Assembly (NCBI GenBank): GCA_963707895.1
Contig: CAVPRS010000002.1
Span: 310,001-374,000 of the forward strand
From: Fodinibacter sp963707895
GTDB taxonomy: Bacteria > Actinomycetota > Actinomycetes > Actinomycetales > Dermatophilaceae
Direction: 5' to 3'
DNA: 64,000 bases
Position 1 is the first letter of the stretch. Every line of letters begins with the position of its first letter. This document shows, piece after piece, positions 1 through 8,919 of the stretch. The notes below the pieces were generated by a model, which was not told where the DNA came from, made no database searches, and saw only the letters and a list, made by a program, of their open reading frames with translations. The position numbers and the translations under genes were made by a program.

Positions 1-402
1 ACCCGGTTGCGCGACGCCAACGGGGTCACCTGGTACGTGCGCAACGGCGAGATCATCCGGATCGGCAACCGGTCGCAGGGGTTCGCGACGGCGATCGTCG
101 ACATGCCGGTGTCCTACTCCGAGAGCGTCGAGCGCGTGGTCGGGGTCATCCGCGAGACCGCCAGCGCCATGGGGGCCGACCCCGAGTGGGCCGACAAGTT
201 CGTCGAGGAGCCGAAGGTGCTCGGGGTGGAGTCGATCGTCGGGATGACGATGACGATCCGCACCGTTGCCCAGTGCGTGCCGGGTGAGCAGTTCCCCGTG
301 CAGCGCGAGATGCGCGAGCGGCTCAAGGCGGCGCTCGACGCCGCCGACGTCAAGGCGCCCCCGCTCGGCCCCTTCGGCGGACCCGTGGCGGGGCCGGCAT
401 GA
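1..402 (+). CDS. Mechanosensitive ion channel (MscS family), 3' part
   Basis: Only the last 133 residues are in the window; the reading frame is open at base 1, so the start lies upstream. The visible part matches the beta-rich cytoplasmic vestibule of MscS-type channels: a 'GEI..IGN.SQG' stretch near its beginning, then an alternating hydrophobic 'FATAIVDMPVSY' strand, then an alpha/beta segment ending in 'REMRERLKAALDAA'. MscS channels sit in the inner membrane and release solutes on hypo-osmotic shock; the membrane part is not visible here. The stop codon overlaps the ATG of the next gene (ATGA), so the two are probably co-transcribed. Family call fairly sure; subfamily unknown. Confidence 0.85.
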   Translation, partial: TRLRDANGVTWYVRNGEIIRIGNRSQGFATAIVDMPVSYSESVERVVGVIRETASAMGADPEWADKFVEEPKVLGVESIVGMTMTIRTVAQCVPGEQFPVQREMRERLKAALDAADVKAPPLGPFGGPVAGPA

Positions 403-809
403 GCCTCTACGACGAGGTCGGCGGCGCACCGACGTTCGAGGCCCTGGTGCACGCCTTCTACGAGGGCGTCGCGGACGACCCGCCGCTGCGGGCGCTCTAC
501 CCCGAGGCCGACCTCGCCCCCGCGGAGCGCCGGCTGCGGATGTTCCTCACCCAGTACTTCGGCGGCCCGACCACCTACAGCGAGGAGCGCGGCCACCCCC
601 GGCTGCGGATGCGGCACGCCCCCTATCCCGTGACCATCGACATGCGCGACCGCTGGATGCGGCACATGCTCGCCGCGCTCGACACCCTCGAGCTGCCCGA
701 GGAGCAGGCCGAGCAGATGCGCGACTACTTCCTGCGGGCGGCGCACATGCTGGTCAACACCGACGACTCCCCGCCGGCCTCCACGCTGCACCCCCTCCCC
801 GGGAGCTGA
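399..809 (+). CDS. glbO: Truncated hemoglobin, group II (GlbO-like)
   Basis: 136 residues, the usual length for a truncated globin. The N-terminal 'YDEVGG.PTFEALVHAFY' and 'LRALYPE.DL' segments are typical of group II (GlbO). His73 in 'MRHAPYPV' fits the proximal haem ligand and Trp86 in 'RDRWM' fits the group II Trp at G8; Tyr21 fits B10. Group II proteins bind O2 tightly and are linked to oxygen/NO chemistry; the exact role here is unknown. The start overlaps the stop of the MscS gene by 4 bases, so translational coupling is likely. Confidence 0.93.
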   Translation: MSLYDEVGGAPTFEALVHAFYEGVADDPPLRALYPEADLAPAERRLRMFLTQYFGGPTTYSEERGHPRLRMRHAPYPVTIDMRDRWMRHMLAALDTLELPEEQAEQMRDYFLRAAHMLVNTDDSPPASTLHPLPGS

Positions 810-863
810 CCCGCGCCACCGCGGTCGTGAGCGCGTTTCGTGACGGGCGCGGCATACGGAAGC

Positions 864-2690
864 ATGGGCCGGGTGACCCAGCTGACCACCGAGTCCGACG
901 TCCACCACCTGACCGCCCCGGGGGAGGTCGTGCACGTGGCCGACGCCACCGACGCCCCGTGGTGGCGCGACGCCGTCATCTACCAGGTCTACCCGCGCTC
1001 GTGGGCCGACGCCGACGGCGACGGCATCGGTGACCTGCCGGGCATCACCGCCCGCCTGCCCTACCTGCGCGACCTCGGTGTGGATGCCGTGTGGCTCAGC
1101 CCCTTCTACGTCTCGCCGATGAACGACGCCGGCTACGACGTCGCCGACTACCGCGACATCGACCCGCGCTTCGGTGCGCTCGCCGACGCCGACGCGATGG
1201 TCACCAGCGCGCACGAGCTGGGCCTGAAGGTGCTCGTCGACCTCGTGCCGAACCACACGAGCAGCGAGCACGCCTGGTTCCGGGCGGCCCTGGCCGCCGG
1301 CCCCGGCAGCGCCGAGCGCGAGCGCTACATCTTCCGTGACGGCCGCGGCCCCGACGGCGAGGAGCCGCCCAACAACTGGCCCTCGGTGTTCGGCGGCCGC
1401 GGCTGGACACGGGTCACCGAGGCCGACGGCACGCCGGGCCAGTGGTACCTGCACATCTTCGACGTCACCCAGCCCGACCTGAACTGGAAGCACCCCGAGG
1501 TGGTCGCCGAGTTCCACGACATCCTGCGGTTCTGGGCCGACCGGGGGGTCGACGGGTTCCGCGTCGACGTCGCCCACGGCCTCGTCAAGCGCGAGGGTCT
1601 GCCCGACTGGCACGGCAAGGTCGGCCTCTACGACGAGGTCGACGCCGACACCGGGCCCACCGGCGAGGGCCGGGACGCCGAGCAGGTGCACTCCTCTTCC
1701 GAGGGCGAGGTGCTCGACCACACGGCCACCGGTGCCGCGCCGATGTGGGACCAGGACGGCGTGCACGAGATCTACCGCGGGTGGCGCGCCGTGCTCGACG
1801 CCTACGGCGAGCCGGACCGCATCCTCTGCGCCGAGGCCTGGGTGTCGCCTGCCCATCGGCTGGCCCGCTACGTGCGTCCCGACGAGATGCACCAGGCGTT
1901 CAACTTCGACTTCCTCGACGCCCACTGGGACGCGTCCGCACTGAGCACCGTCATCGAGGCCAGCCTGCGGTCCAACGACGGTGTCGGCGCCCCCACCACG
2001 TGGGTGCTGTCGAACCACGACGTCGTGCGGCACGCGTCGCGCCTCGGGCTCGACCAGACGCTGCCGCGCCCCAACGGCATCCGCGCCACCGACCCACAGC
2101 CGGATGCCGTGCTCGGCCTGCGTCGGGCGCGTGCTGCCACGGCCCTCATGCTGGCGCTGCCCGGCGGTGCCTACGTCTACCAGGGCGAGGAGCTCGGGCT
2201 GCCCGAGCACACCGAGCTGCCCGACTCGGTCCGCCAGGACCCGACGTTCCACCGCACCCACGGGAGGGTCACCGGCCGTGACGGGTGCCGGGTGCCGATG
2301 CCCTGGGTCAAGGGCGCACCGAGCAACGGGTTCGGCCCGGGAGACCAGCCGTGGCTCCCCCAGCCCGACGCGTACGCCGACCTCGCGGTCGACCAGCAGG
2401 AGGGCGTGGCGGGCTCGACCCTCGAGCTCTACCGCTCGCTGCTCGACCACCGCCGCCGGCACCGCGCCGGGCACGGGAGCCTCACCTGGGACGCGCTGAC
2501 GTCCGACACGGTCATCGCCCTGCGCAACACCTCCGGCGACGGCGAGCGCACCCTGCTGGTCGTGACCAACCTCGGCGCGTCGTCCGTGGAGCTGCCGGCC
2601 GGCGAGGTGCTCGTCGCCTCGGGGCCACTGACCGACGACGGGGCCGTGCCGACCGACACCACGGTCTGGCTCCTGCTGCCGGCGGCCTGA
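864..2690 (+). CDS. GH13 alpha-glucosidase / oligo-1,6-glucosidase
   Basis: A cytoplasmic alpha-amylase-family enzyme of about 608 residues without a signal peptide, expected to hydrolyse alpha-glucosidic bonds in small maltodextrins, isomaltose or sucrose-like sugars. The (beta/alpha)8 barrel starts at 'WWRDAVIYQVYPRSW'. Conserved regions are visible in order: 'DLVPNHTS', 'GFRVDVAHG' (nucleophile Asp, about residue 237), 'LCAEAWV' (acid/base Glu, about 325) and 'LSNHDVV' (Asp, about 386). The start is uncertain: GTG 840, ATG 864 and GTG 873 are in frame, and a GGAAG at 858-862 fits GTG 873 best. The only two GAT Asp codons I see in this gene both lie in GGATGCCG. A GDPD gene follows after one base. 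Confidence 0.9.
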   Translation: MGRVTQLTTESDVHHLTAPGEVVHVADATDAPWWRDAVIYQVYPRSWADADGDGIGDLPGITARLPYLRDLGVDAVWLSPFYVSPMNDAGYDVADYRDIDPRFGALADADAMVTSAHELGLKVLVDLVPNHTSSEHAWFRAALAAGPGSAERERYIFRDGRGPDGEEPPNNWPSVFGGRGWTRVTEADGTPGQWYLHIFDVTQPDLNWKHPEVVAEFHDILRFWADRGVDGFRVDVAHGLVKREGLPDWHGKVGLYDEVDADTGPTGEGRDAEQVHSSSEGEVLDHTATGAAPMWDQDGVHEIYRGWRAVLDAYGEPDRILCAEAWVSPAHRLARYVRPDEMHQAFNFDFLDAHWDASALSTVIEASLRSNDGVGAPTTWVLSNHDVVRHASRLGLDQTLPRPNGIRATDPQPDAVLGLRRARAATALMLALPGGAYVYQGEELGLPEHTELPDSVRQDPTFHRTHGRVTGRDGCRVPMPWVKGAPSNGFGPGDQPWLPQPDAYADLAVDQQEGVAGSTLELYRSLLDHRRRHRAGHGSLTWDALTSDTVIALRNTSGDGERTLLVVTNLGASSVELPAGEVLVASGPLTDDGAVPTDTTVWLLLPAA

Positions 2691-2691
2691 C

Positions 2692-3504
2692 GTGCGCGCG
2701 AGCGACTTCCCCTACCTCGACGAGCCGACCCCGGTCGGGCTCGCGCACCGCGGCGGCGCCGGCTACGGGCCGAACGTCGGCCTCGAGAACACCCTCGCGG
2801 CGTTCCGTCGGGCCGTGTCGATGGGCTACCGCTACCTCGAGACCGACGTGCACGCGACCCGCGACGGCCAGGTGGTCGCCTTCCACGACACCGTGCTCGA
2901 CCGGGTGTCCGACGGCCGGGGAGCCATCGCGGCGCTGCCCTACGAGGCGGTGAGCGAGGCCCGGATCGGCGGCGCCGAGCCGATCCCGCTGCTGTCCCAC
3001 CTGTTCGAGGAGTTCCCGGACACCCGCATCAACATCGACATCAAGGCCGACGACGCGCTCGTCCCGACGGTGCGAGAGGTGTTGCGCCACAACGCAACCG
3101 AGCGGGTGTGCATCGGGTCGTTCAGTGAGCGACGGCTCCGCGCGGCCCGCGCCGCCCTCGGACCGCAGGTCGCGACCGCGGCCGGCCAGGTGGGCACCGC
3201 GCTGCTGCGCTTCAGCCCCGCCGCGCTGAGCCGGATGCTGCACACCCCGGCCCCGGTGCTCCAGCTGCCCGCACTGCACCGGCTGCGCGGCCGCACGGTC
3301 ACCCTGGTCACCCCGGGGCTGGTGCACCGCGCCCACGACCTCGGCAAGCACGTGCACGTGTGGTTCCACGCCTGGTCTCGCGAGGACGCGACCGAGATGC
3401 ACCGACTGCTCGACCTGGGCGCCGACGGCATCGTCACCGACCACATCGACGTGCTGCGCGACGTGCTGGCGGAACGAGGTCATCCACTCACCCCACCCGG
3501 TTGA
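2692..3504 (+). CDS. Glycerophosphodiester phosphodiesterase
   Basis: 270 residues beginning with GTG one base after the glucosidase stop, so the two are probably one transcript. The GDPD TIM-barrel signature is clear: 'LAHRGGAGYGPNVGLENT' near the N terminus with the catalytic His and Arg, then 'YLETDVHATRDGQVVAFHD' supplying the metal-binding Glu/Asp and second catalytic His, and a C-terminal 'GADGIVTDHID'. It would hydrolyse deacylated phospholipids to glycerol-3-phosphate and an alcohol. No signal peptide or membrane segment is evident, so a cytosolic enzyme is likely. Substrate range cannot be read from sequence. Confidence 0.93.
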   Translation: MRASDFPYLDEPTPVGLAHRGGAGYGPNVGLENTLAAFRRAVSMGYRYLETDVHATRDGQVVAFHDTVLDRVSDGRGAIAALPYEAVSEARIGGAEPIPLLSHLFEEFPDTRINIDIKADDALVPTVREVLRHNATERVCIGSFSERRLRAARAALGPQVATAAGQVGTALLRFSPAALSRMLHTPAPVLQLPALHRLRGRTVTLVTPGLVHRAHDLGKHVHVWFHAWSREDATEMHRLLDLGADGIVTDHIDVLRDVLAERGHPLTPPG

Positions 3505-3529
3505 CCTGCCAGGACTAGGGTGGCGAGCG

Positions 3530-4915
3530 ATGCGTGCGACGACGAAAGCACCGGTCGACGGGCCACTCGGCAGGACCTACCTCGAGGTCACCCTGGCCGT
3601 CCTGGCCCTGGTCACGATCGTCGCGTTCGAGGCCATGGCCGTCTCCACCGCGATGCCCACGGTGGCCCGTGAGCTCGACGCCGTGCGGTCCTACGGGTTC
3701 GCCTTCTCCGTCATGCTCACCGCGCAGCTGCTCGGCATCGTGCTCGCCGGGGTGTGGTCCGACCGGTCCGGCCCGATGGCCGGCGCGGTCACCGGCCAGG
3801 CCCTGCTCGCGCTCGGCGCGGCCATGTGCGGCTCCGCCGCCAACCTCCCGCTCTTCCTCGCCGGCCGGGCGCTCACCGGACTCGGCGGCGGCCTGCTCGT
3901 CGTCATGCTCTACGTCATCGCCGGACGGGTCTACCCCGAGGCCATCCGCCCGCGGTTGTTCACCTACGTCTCGGCCGCGTGGGTGCTGCCCTCGCTGCTC
4001 GGCGCCCCCATCTCGGCCTGGCTGACGACGAACCTGTCGTGGCGCTGGGTGTTCTGGGGGGTCGTGCCCCCGGTGCTGCTCACCATGGCGGCGCTCGCCC
4101 ACGCGCGACGGCGGATCGACGACTCCACCCTCTCGGCCGTCGTGAGCAACCGTGACCACTCCGCGCACGTCAAGGCGGCGTGGGCCGGGCTGGGCCTCGC
4201 GCTGTCGGCCGGCGCCCTTCAGCTCGGCACCTACGAGCTCGTGCTGCGGGTGTCCCCGCGCACCGCCGTCGCCGTGGCGGGCCTGCTCGGGGTCGTCGTG
4301 TTCGCGCCGATGCTCGTGCCCCGGGGCACCTGGCGGATGGCGCGCGGCCTGCCGAGCGTGATGCTGGCGCGGGCGCTGTTCATCGGTGCGTTCTACGCCG
4401 GCATCACCTACGTGCCCCTGTACCTCGTGGGACAGCGCGGCCTCAGCCTGCAGGTGGCCGGGCTGTCGCTGGCCGTGGGTGCGATCGGCTGGGCCGCCGG
4501 CGCGTGGTACCAGGGTCACGACCACCTGCACCTGGACCGGTGCTGGTTCGTCGAGCTGGGCGGGGGCCTGCTGGCGTGCGGCCTGGCGGTGCTCTCCGCG
4601 GTGGCGTGGCTGGACCTGCCGTGGTGGCTCGTGCCGATGGCGCTCGTGCTCACCGGGGTGGCCATGGGCCTGGGCGTCACGACGACGACGGTGCTGGCTC
4701 TCGAGCTGAGCCCGGTCGAGGAGCACGGCGAGGCGTCGTCGTCGCTGCAGCTGGCCGACGTGCTCGGCAGCGTCATCGGCATCGCGGCCGCGACGGCCGT
4801 CTTCTCCGCCCGGCACGCCCCCGGCCAGGACGAGGCGCTGTTCGGCGCGATCTTCCTGGGGCTGGCGCTCGTGGCGGCGCTGGCCGTGCCGGCCGGGCAG
4901 CGCATCGCCCGGTGA
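3530..4915 (+). CDS. MFS transporter
   Basis: 461 residues, almost entirely hydrophobic helices, with 12-14 predicted membrane spans. The N-terminal 'ALVTIVAFEAMAVSTAMPTVARELD' helix and 'GLGGGLLVVMLYVIAGRVYPE' loop are typical of drug:H+ antiporter (DHA) members of the major facilitator superfamily; 'VWSDRSGPMAGA' corresponds to the loop 2-3 motif A region. It is expected to export small molecules, but no substrate can be named. It starts 25 bases after the GDPD gene on the same strand and converges with the next gene. A weak AGGGTGGCGAG precedes the ATG. Confidence 0.85.
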   Translation: MRATTKAPVDGPLGRTYLEVTLAVLALVTIVAFEAMAVSTAMPTVARELDAVRSYGFAFSVMLTAQLLGIVLAGVWSDRSGPMAGAVTGQALLALGAAMCGSAANLPLFLAGRALTGLGGGLLVVMLYVIAGRVYPEAIRPRLFTYVSAAWVLPSLLGAPISAWLTTNLSWRWVFWGVVPPVLLTMAALAHARRRIDDSTLSAVVSNRDHSAHVKAAWAGLGLALSAGALQLGTYELVLRVSPRTAVAVAGLLGVVVFAPMLVPRGTWRMARGLPSVMLARALFIGAFYAGITYVPLYLVGQRGLSLQVAGLSLAVGAIGWAAGAWYQGHDHLHLDRCWFVELGGGLLACGLAVLSAVAWLDLPWWLVPMALVLTGVAMGLGVTTTTVLALELSPVEEHGEASSSLQLADVLGSVIGIAAATAVFSARHAPGQDEALFGAIFLGLALVAALAVPAGQRIAR

Positions 4916-4939
4916 CCCCCCTCGCCGCGGAGGTGCGGT

Positions 4940-5614
4940 TCAGCGGATCAGGACGTGACCACCCGGCGCGGTGAGCCGGGTCCACCGGTTCGACCGGAGC
5001 ACCTGCACGGGCTGCCCCGGGGCGAGGAAGCCGAGCGCCCAGGCCGCGAACGCCCCTCCGGCGCGCACGGCCGCTCCCCCGCCGGCCACCGCACCGTCGG
5101 CGTCGAGCAGGTCGGGGTGCGGCCCGGCCGCCTCGCGGACGTCACGCGCCCAGACCCGGTCACGCACGAACCCGGCGGCCGCACCCCGCTCGCGCACGGC
5201 ATCCGACACCTCGGCGAGCCCGTCGCGGGCGACCGCGGCGAGGAGGTCTCCCGGCAGGGTGCCCACCGGCTCCCACGGGCCTCGCGGCGGCGTGACGGCC
5301 GACCACGACGCGAGGGCTCGCGTCGGCGGCACCTGCAGGTCGGAACCGGGCTCCCGCGCGGTGCGGTCGGTGACCGCCCCCAGCGGCACGAGCACGTCGA
5401 GCTCGGCCGGCTCGGCCAGGGCGAAGGTGCGCAGCCCCAGCACGGTCCCCTCGGCGAGGATGCCGGACCCCGGGAGCACGCCGACCCAGGCGGCCAGCAC
5501 GGCGCCGGAGGCCTGGAGCCGGATCGCGCCCTCGTCGTCGACGCTGCGGGCTCGCGCGGCGAACCGGCCGAGGTCGGCCAAGGACTCCGCGTCGGTGAGC
5601 CGCAGCGCGGTCAC
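4940..5614 (-). CDS. Conserved hypothetical protein
   Basis: 224 residues, no recognised domain, no signal peptide or membrane helix. It is rich in Ala, Leu, Val and Gly and ends in 'VQVLRSNRWTRLTAPGGHVLIR'. The middle has a run of predicted beta strands ('AAWVGVLPGSGILAEGTVLGLRTFAL'). The ATG overlaps the stop of the upstream thioesterase (ATGA at 5611-5614), so it is translationally coupled to that enzyme. Coding is supported by codon bias and operon position. Function unknown. Confidence 0.75.
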   Translation of the reverse strand: MTALRLTDAESLADLGRFAARARSVDDEGAIRLQASGAVLAAWVGVLPGSGILAEGTVLGLRTFALAEPAELDVLVPLGAVTDRTAREPGSDLQVPPTRALASWSAVTPPRGPWEPVGTLPGDLLAAVARDGLAEVSDAVRERGAAAGFVRDRVWARDVREAAGPHPDLLDADGAVAGGGAAVRAGGAFAAWALGFLAPGQPVQVLRSNRWTRLTAPGGHVLIR

Positions 5615-6072
5615 CTGCCGGCCCAGCGGAAGCCCACCGGCTCGCCGAGGTGCACCGCGAGCTGGGCGCGAGCCTCGGGCGAGAGGCGGCGCGGGCGGGC
5701 GTTGGCGAAGTCGTAGAGCACCAGCCCGGTCTCGGCGACGGCGTACACCTGGTCACCGAAGGACGCGGGGTCGCGCACGGTGTAGCCGAGGTCGAACCCC
5801 GCACCGTGCACCCGGGTGACCCACATGTCGGCCTCGACCGGCTCGGGGCGGTAGGTCAGTGGGGCGCGGTACTCGATGACGTGGCGCGACACCACGATGC
5901 CCTCGTCGAGCATCGTCGGCCGGTCGGGGAACCACTCGCGGAAGCCGATGACGCGGGCGTCCTCGAGGAGGCGCAGGTACTGGACGTTGTTGACGTGGCC
6001 GTAGGCATCCATGTCGGACCACCGCAGCGGCACCTCGACGCGGTAGGTCTGGGGGTCGTCAGGTCCGGGCAT
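5611..6072 (-). CDS. Acyl-CoA thioesterase (4HBT hot-dog fold)
   Basis: 153 residues, the usual size of a single hot-dog domain. 'RWSDMDAYGHVNNVQYLRLLEDAR' is the 4-hydroxybenzoyl-CoA thioesterase-type motif with its catalytic Asp and the HVNN turn. The enzyme should hydrolyse acyl- or aryl-CoA thioesters in the cytosol; its preferred acyl chain is unknown. A GGGAGG about 9 bases upstream supports the ATG at 6072 over the in-frame ATG at 6081. It is transcribed divergently from the serine hydrolase gene and overlaps the downstream unknown gene by 4 bases. Confidence 0.9.
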   Translation of the reverse strand: MPGPDDPQTYRVEVPLRWSDMDAYGHVNNVQYLRLLEDARVIGFREWFPDRPTMLDEGIVVSRHVIEYRAPLTYRPEPVEADMWVTRVHGAGFDLGYTVRDPASFGDQVYAVAETGLVLYDFANARPRRLSPEARAQLAVHLGEPVGFRWAGR

Positions 6073-6141
6073 GCGTCCCATCCTCCCAGCACGGCGGTCG
6101 GCCGGGGGACACCGGCGCCCACGGCGTCCTAGGGTGGTCGG

Positions 6142-7576
6142 ATGCCGCTGAAGCCCACGACCGTCGACCACCTCGACCACGTCCTCGCCGTGGCGCAGCG
6201 CGACGGCCGGCTGCCCTCGGTGGCAGCCGGACTGGTGCGCGGGGGCGAGCTCGTGTGGAGCGGAGCCGCCGGCAGCATCGACGGCCGGGCCGACGGACGG
6301 CAGGCGGATGCCGACACGCAGTACCGGATGGGCTCGATCACCAAGACCTTCGTCGCGGTCTGCGTGCTGCGCCTGCGCGATGCCGGCCGGCTCGACCTCA
6401 CCGACCGCTTCGGTACCCACGTCCCCGGCTCCGCCCTCGACGACGTCACGGTCGAGCAGCTGCTCACCCACGCCGCCGGCACCCAGGCCGAGACGCCGGG
6501 GCCGTGGTGGGAGCGGACGCCCGGCGGCGACTGGGACGCCCTGGTGGCCTCGCCGGTCGGGCAGCGGTTCCGCGCCGGGCGCCGGTTCCACTACTCCAAC
6601 GTCGGTTACGCCGCGCTCGGACGGCTGCTCGAGGTGGCGCACGGACGCGGCTGGGCGGAGGTCGTGCGCGACGAGCTGCTCGAGCCGCTGGGGATGACCC
6701 GCACGACCACGCGTCCCTCGGGGTCGGCGGCCCTGGGGCTCGCCGTGCACCCCTTCGCCGACGTGCTGCTGCCCGAGCCCGAGCACGACGCCGGGGCGAT
6801 GGCGCCCGCCGGCCAGCTGTGGACCACGGTCACCGACCTGGCCCGCTGGGCGACCTTCCTCGGCGGCGACACGGCCGACCTGCTGTCGGCCGACACGCTC
6901 GCCGAGATGGTCGAGCCGCACCACGTCGTCGACGACCCCGGACAGCCCTGGGTGGCCGCGCACGGTCTCGGTTTCCAGGTGTGGAACGTCGACGGCGCGC
7001 GGTTCGCCGGTCACGGCGGGTCGATGCCCGGATTCCTCGCCGGGTTGCGGGTCAGGCTGGATGCGGGTGTGGGGGTTGGGAGCTCGGCACCAGGCGGCGA
7101 GCGGGAGCGGCGCCACGGCATCCGGCCCGGTCAGCGCCGCGGCGGGCGACGGGGTGGTGCTCTTCACCAACACCACGGCGTCCACGGCGACGCGGTCGGT
7201 GGTCGACGAGCTGCTCGACGGGCTCGCCCGCCACGAGCCGGCCCCGGTCGAGCCGTGGTCGGCCGGCGGCGACCCCGCCCTGCTCGAGCTCGTGGGCACC
7301 TGGCACTGGGGACCCGCGACCGTGACCGCCAGGGTGGCCGGCGAGCACCTCGTGCTCGGCGAGCCGGGTGCCGGTCGGGGTGCCCGGTTCCGGTCGGTGG
7401 CGACCGACGAGTGGCTGGGGCTGGACAGCTACTACGCGGGTGAGCCGCTGCGGGTGGTGCGCCGCGGCGACGGGTCGGTGTCGCACCTCGACCTCGCGTC
7501 GTTCCGGTTCACCCGCACGCCCTACGACCCGCAGGCCGACGTGCCCGGCGGGGTCGACGAGCACGGCTGGACCTGA
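6142..7576 (+). pseudogene. Serine hydrolase (class C beta-lactamase-like), frameshifted
   Basis: Residues 1 to about 310 read as a serine beta-lactamase/D-Ala-D-Ala-peptidase-like hydrolase: nucleophile Ser65 in 'SITK', Tyr151 in 'YSN', and a 'GHGGSMPG' segment equivalent to the KTG/HxG box near residue 290. The frame is then lost around a G5 run at 7071-7075. The protein continues one frame over with 'GDGVVLFTNTTA' and a C-terminal beta domain ending 'GGVDEHGWT' at 7576. Skipping one base restores a single protein of about 477 residues. No signal peptide, so probably a cytosolic esterase-like enzyme. It may be a true pseudogene or a one-base sequence error. Confidence 0.85.
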
Positions 7577-7593
7577 CGCACGTTCGTGAGGCC

Positions 7594-8478
7594 CTAGACG
7601 GCGCCCTCGTCGAGCACCTCGTGCAGCCGGGCGGCGAAGGCCTCGGGCTGGCCCGCGTAGCCGAACTCGCCGCCCATGAACCCGCCGTGGTGGCTGGGGA
7701 ACTCGGTGACGGGCACCCCGAGGGCCGCCGCGAAGGCAGCGGTCGCGCGACCGGTCAGCACGTCGCGTGACTCGACGCCGGCGGCCACCACGATTCGGGT
7801 CGCTGCCGCCTGCAGGGCCCTCACGTCCGGCCGGTAGGCGGTGATCGCGTTCGCGGTGCCGGAGAGCAACGGGTCGTCACGGCGCCCGTCGTCCTCGGTG
7901 GGCATGCCGAACTGAGCGGGGTCGGGCAGCGGCTGTGCGGCGTACGCGTCCGTGAACTCACCGGCCCACGACGTCAACGCGATGAAGCCGGCCATGCCGG
8001 CCCCGAAGCCCCTCTCGTGGTAGGCCGCCTGCACGGAGCGCTCGGCCGCGAACGCGCCCTCGGCGTCCGGGAGGGAGGCCAGCAGGGGCGGCTCGTGGGC
8101 GACGAGGATGCCGACGTCATGAGGGTGTGCCGCCACGAGGGCCAGGGCGTTGACCGCGCCCCCGCTGCTGGCGAAGAGGTCGACCGGGCCGGCGCCTGTG
8201 TCGAGCGCCCCGATGAGGGCGTGCAGGTCGGTGGCGTGCATCTCGGGCGTGCGCTGGTCGCTGCCGTCCTTGCGCACGCTGCGGCCGATGCCGCGCGGGT
8301 CGTACGCGACCACGGTGCGCTCGGGGAAGTACGACGCGAGGGTGTCGAAGCCCCGCGGGTCCATGGGGTGGCCCGCCAGCAGCAGGATGGGCCGGCCCGC
8401 ATCCGCGGTGGTGGGCGGGCGCACCTCGTAGACGAGGTCGACGTCGGGGGTCCCCAGGGTGCGGGTCTCCGTCTCCAT
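7594..8478 (-). CDS. Alpha/beta hydrolase
   Basis: 294 residues with the alpha/beta-hydrolase layout: an 'LLLAGHPMDPRGFD' oxyanion-loop region near residue 34, 'VVAYDPRGIGRS' near 57, and a nucleophile elbow 'FASSGG' with Ser105, where the first Gly of GxSxG is replaced by Ala. A C-terminal 'FPSHHGGFMG' can supply the catalytic His. The substrate is unknown. It lies 25 bases downstream of the SnoaL-like gene on the same strand. Confidence 0.87.
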   Translation of the reverse strand: METETRTLGTPDVDLVYEVRPPTTADAGRPILLLAGHPMDPRGFDTLASYFPERTVVAYDPRGIGRSVRKDGSDQRTPEMHATDLHALIGALDTGAGPVDLFASSGGAVNALALVAAHPHDVGILVAHEPPLLASLPDAEGAFAAERSVQAAYHERGFGAGMAGFIALTSWAGEFTDAYAAQPLPDPAQFGMPTEDDGRRDDPLLSGTANAITAYRPDVRALQAAATRIVVAAGVESRDVLTGRATAAFAAALGVPVTEFPSHHGGFMGGEFGYAGQPEAFAARLHEVLDEGAV

Positions 8479-8503
8479 GCGTGGGTTCCTTCCGTCCCGG
8501 CCC

Positions 8504-8902
8504 TCAGGGCTCCTCGATGAAGTACTCGGTGAACTCGCGGCACCGGCCCTCGGCGTCGAACCGCATCACGAAGCAGTTGTCGTAGACCTGCACGACCTGC
8601 CCGCCCGGGGTGTCGGTGTACGTCGACCTCCCGGTCGCGACCACCGTGTCGCCGTCGACGGCGACCGGTGCGTAGTCGGCGTCGTAGGTGCCGGGGGTGT
8701 CGCGGGTCGAGGCGTCGGGCGAGCCGTCGCCCTCCCCCAGCCAGGAGGACACCACGGCGTCGCGGCCGGACACCGGCTCGTCGTACGGGTGGTAGCGGTA
8801 GGCGACGTCGGCGCTGAACAGGGCGGCGATGGCGTCGGGCTCGTAGGACTTCCACGCCGCGACGTACCGGTCGAGCCAGGCCTGGGCCGCGTCCCTGTCC
8901 AT
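8504..8902 (-). CDS. SnoaL-like / NTF2-fold protein
   Basis: 132 residues, typical of a cone-shaped SnoaL/NTF2 domain. 'AQAWLDRYVAAWKSYEPDAIAALFSADVAYRYHPYDEPVSGRDAV' is the characteristic N-terminal helix pair and first strand, and 'RFDAEGRCREFTEYFIEEP' the closing strands. Members include polyketide cyclases, isomerases and many ligand-binding proteins of unknown role, so no reaction is assigned. It lies between the hydrolase and a GNAT gene, all on the minus strand. Confidence 0.82.
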   Translation of the reverse strand: MDRDAAQAWLDRYVAAWKSYEPDAIAALFSADVAYRYHPYDEPVSGRDAVVSSWLGEGDGSPDASTRDTPGTYDADYAPVAVDGDTVVATGRSTYTDTPGGQVVQVYDNCFVMRFDAEGRCREFTEYFIEEP

Positions 8903-8919
8903 CGGGCCACCGTAGACCG

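Noticed and set aside
114..2474. 786-codon minus-strand open frame opposite glbO and the glucosidase
   Set aside because: Shadow frame produced by G/C third-position bias; no domain, and it covers genes with clear motifs.
3515..4816. 433-codon minus-strand frame opposite the MFS gene
   Set aside because: His/Arg/Gly-rich composition typical of an antisense shadow.
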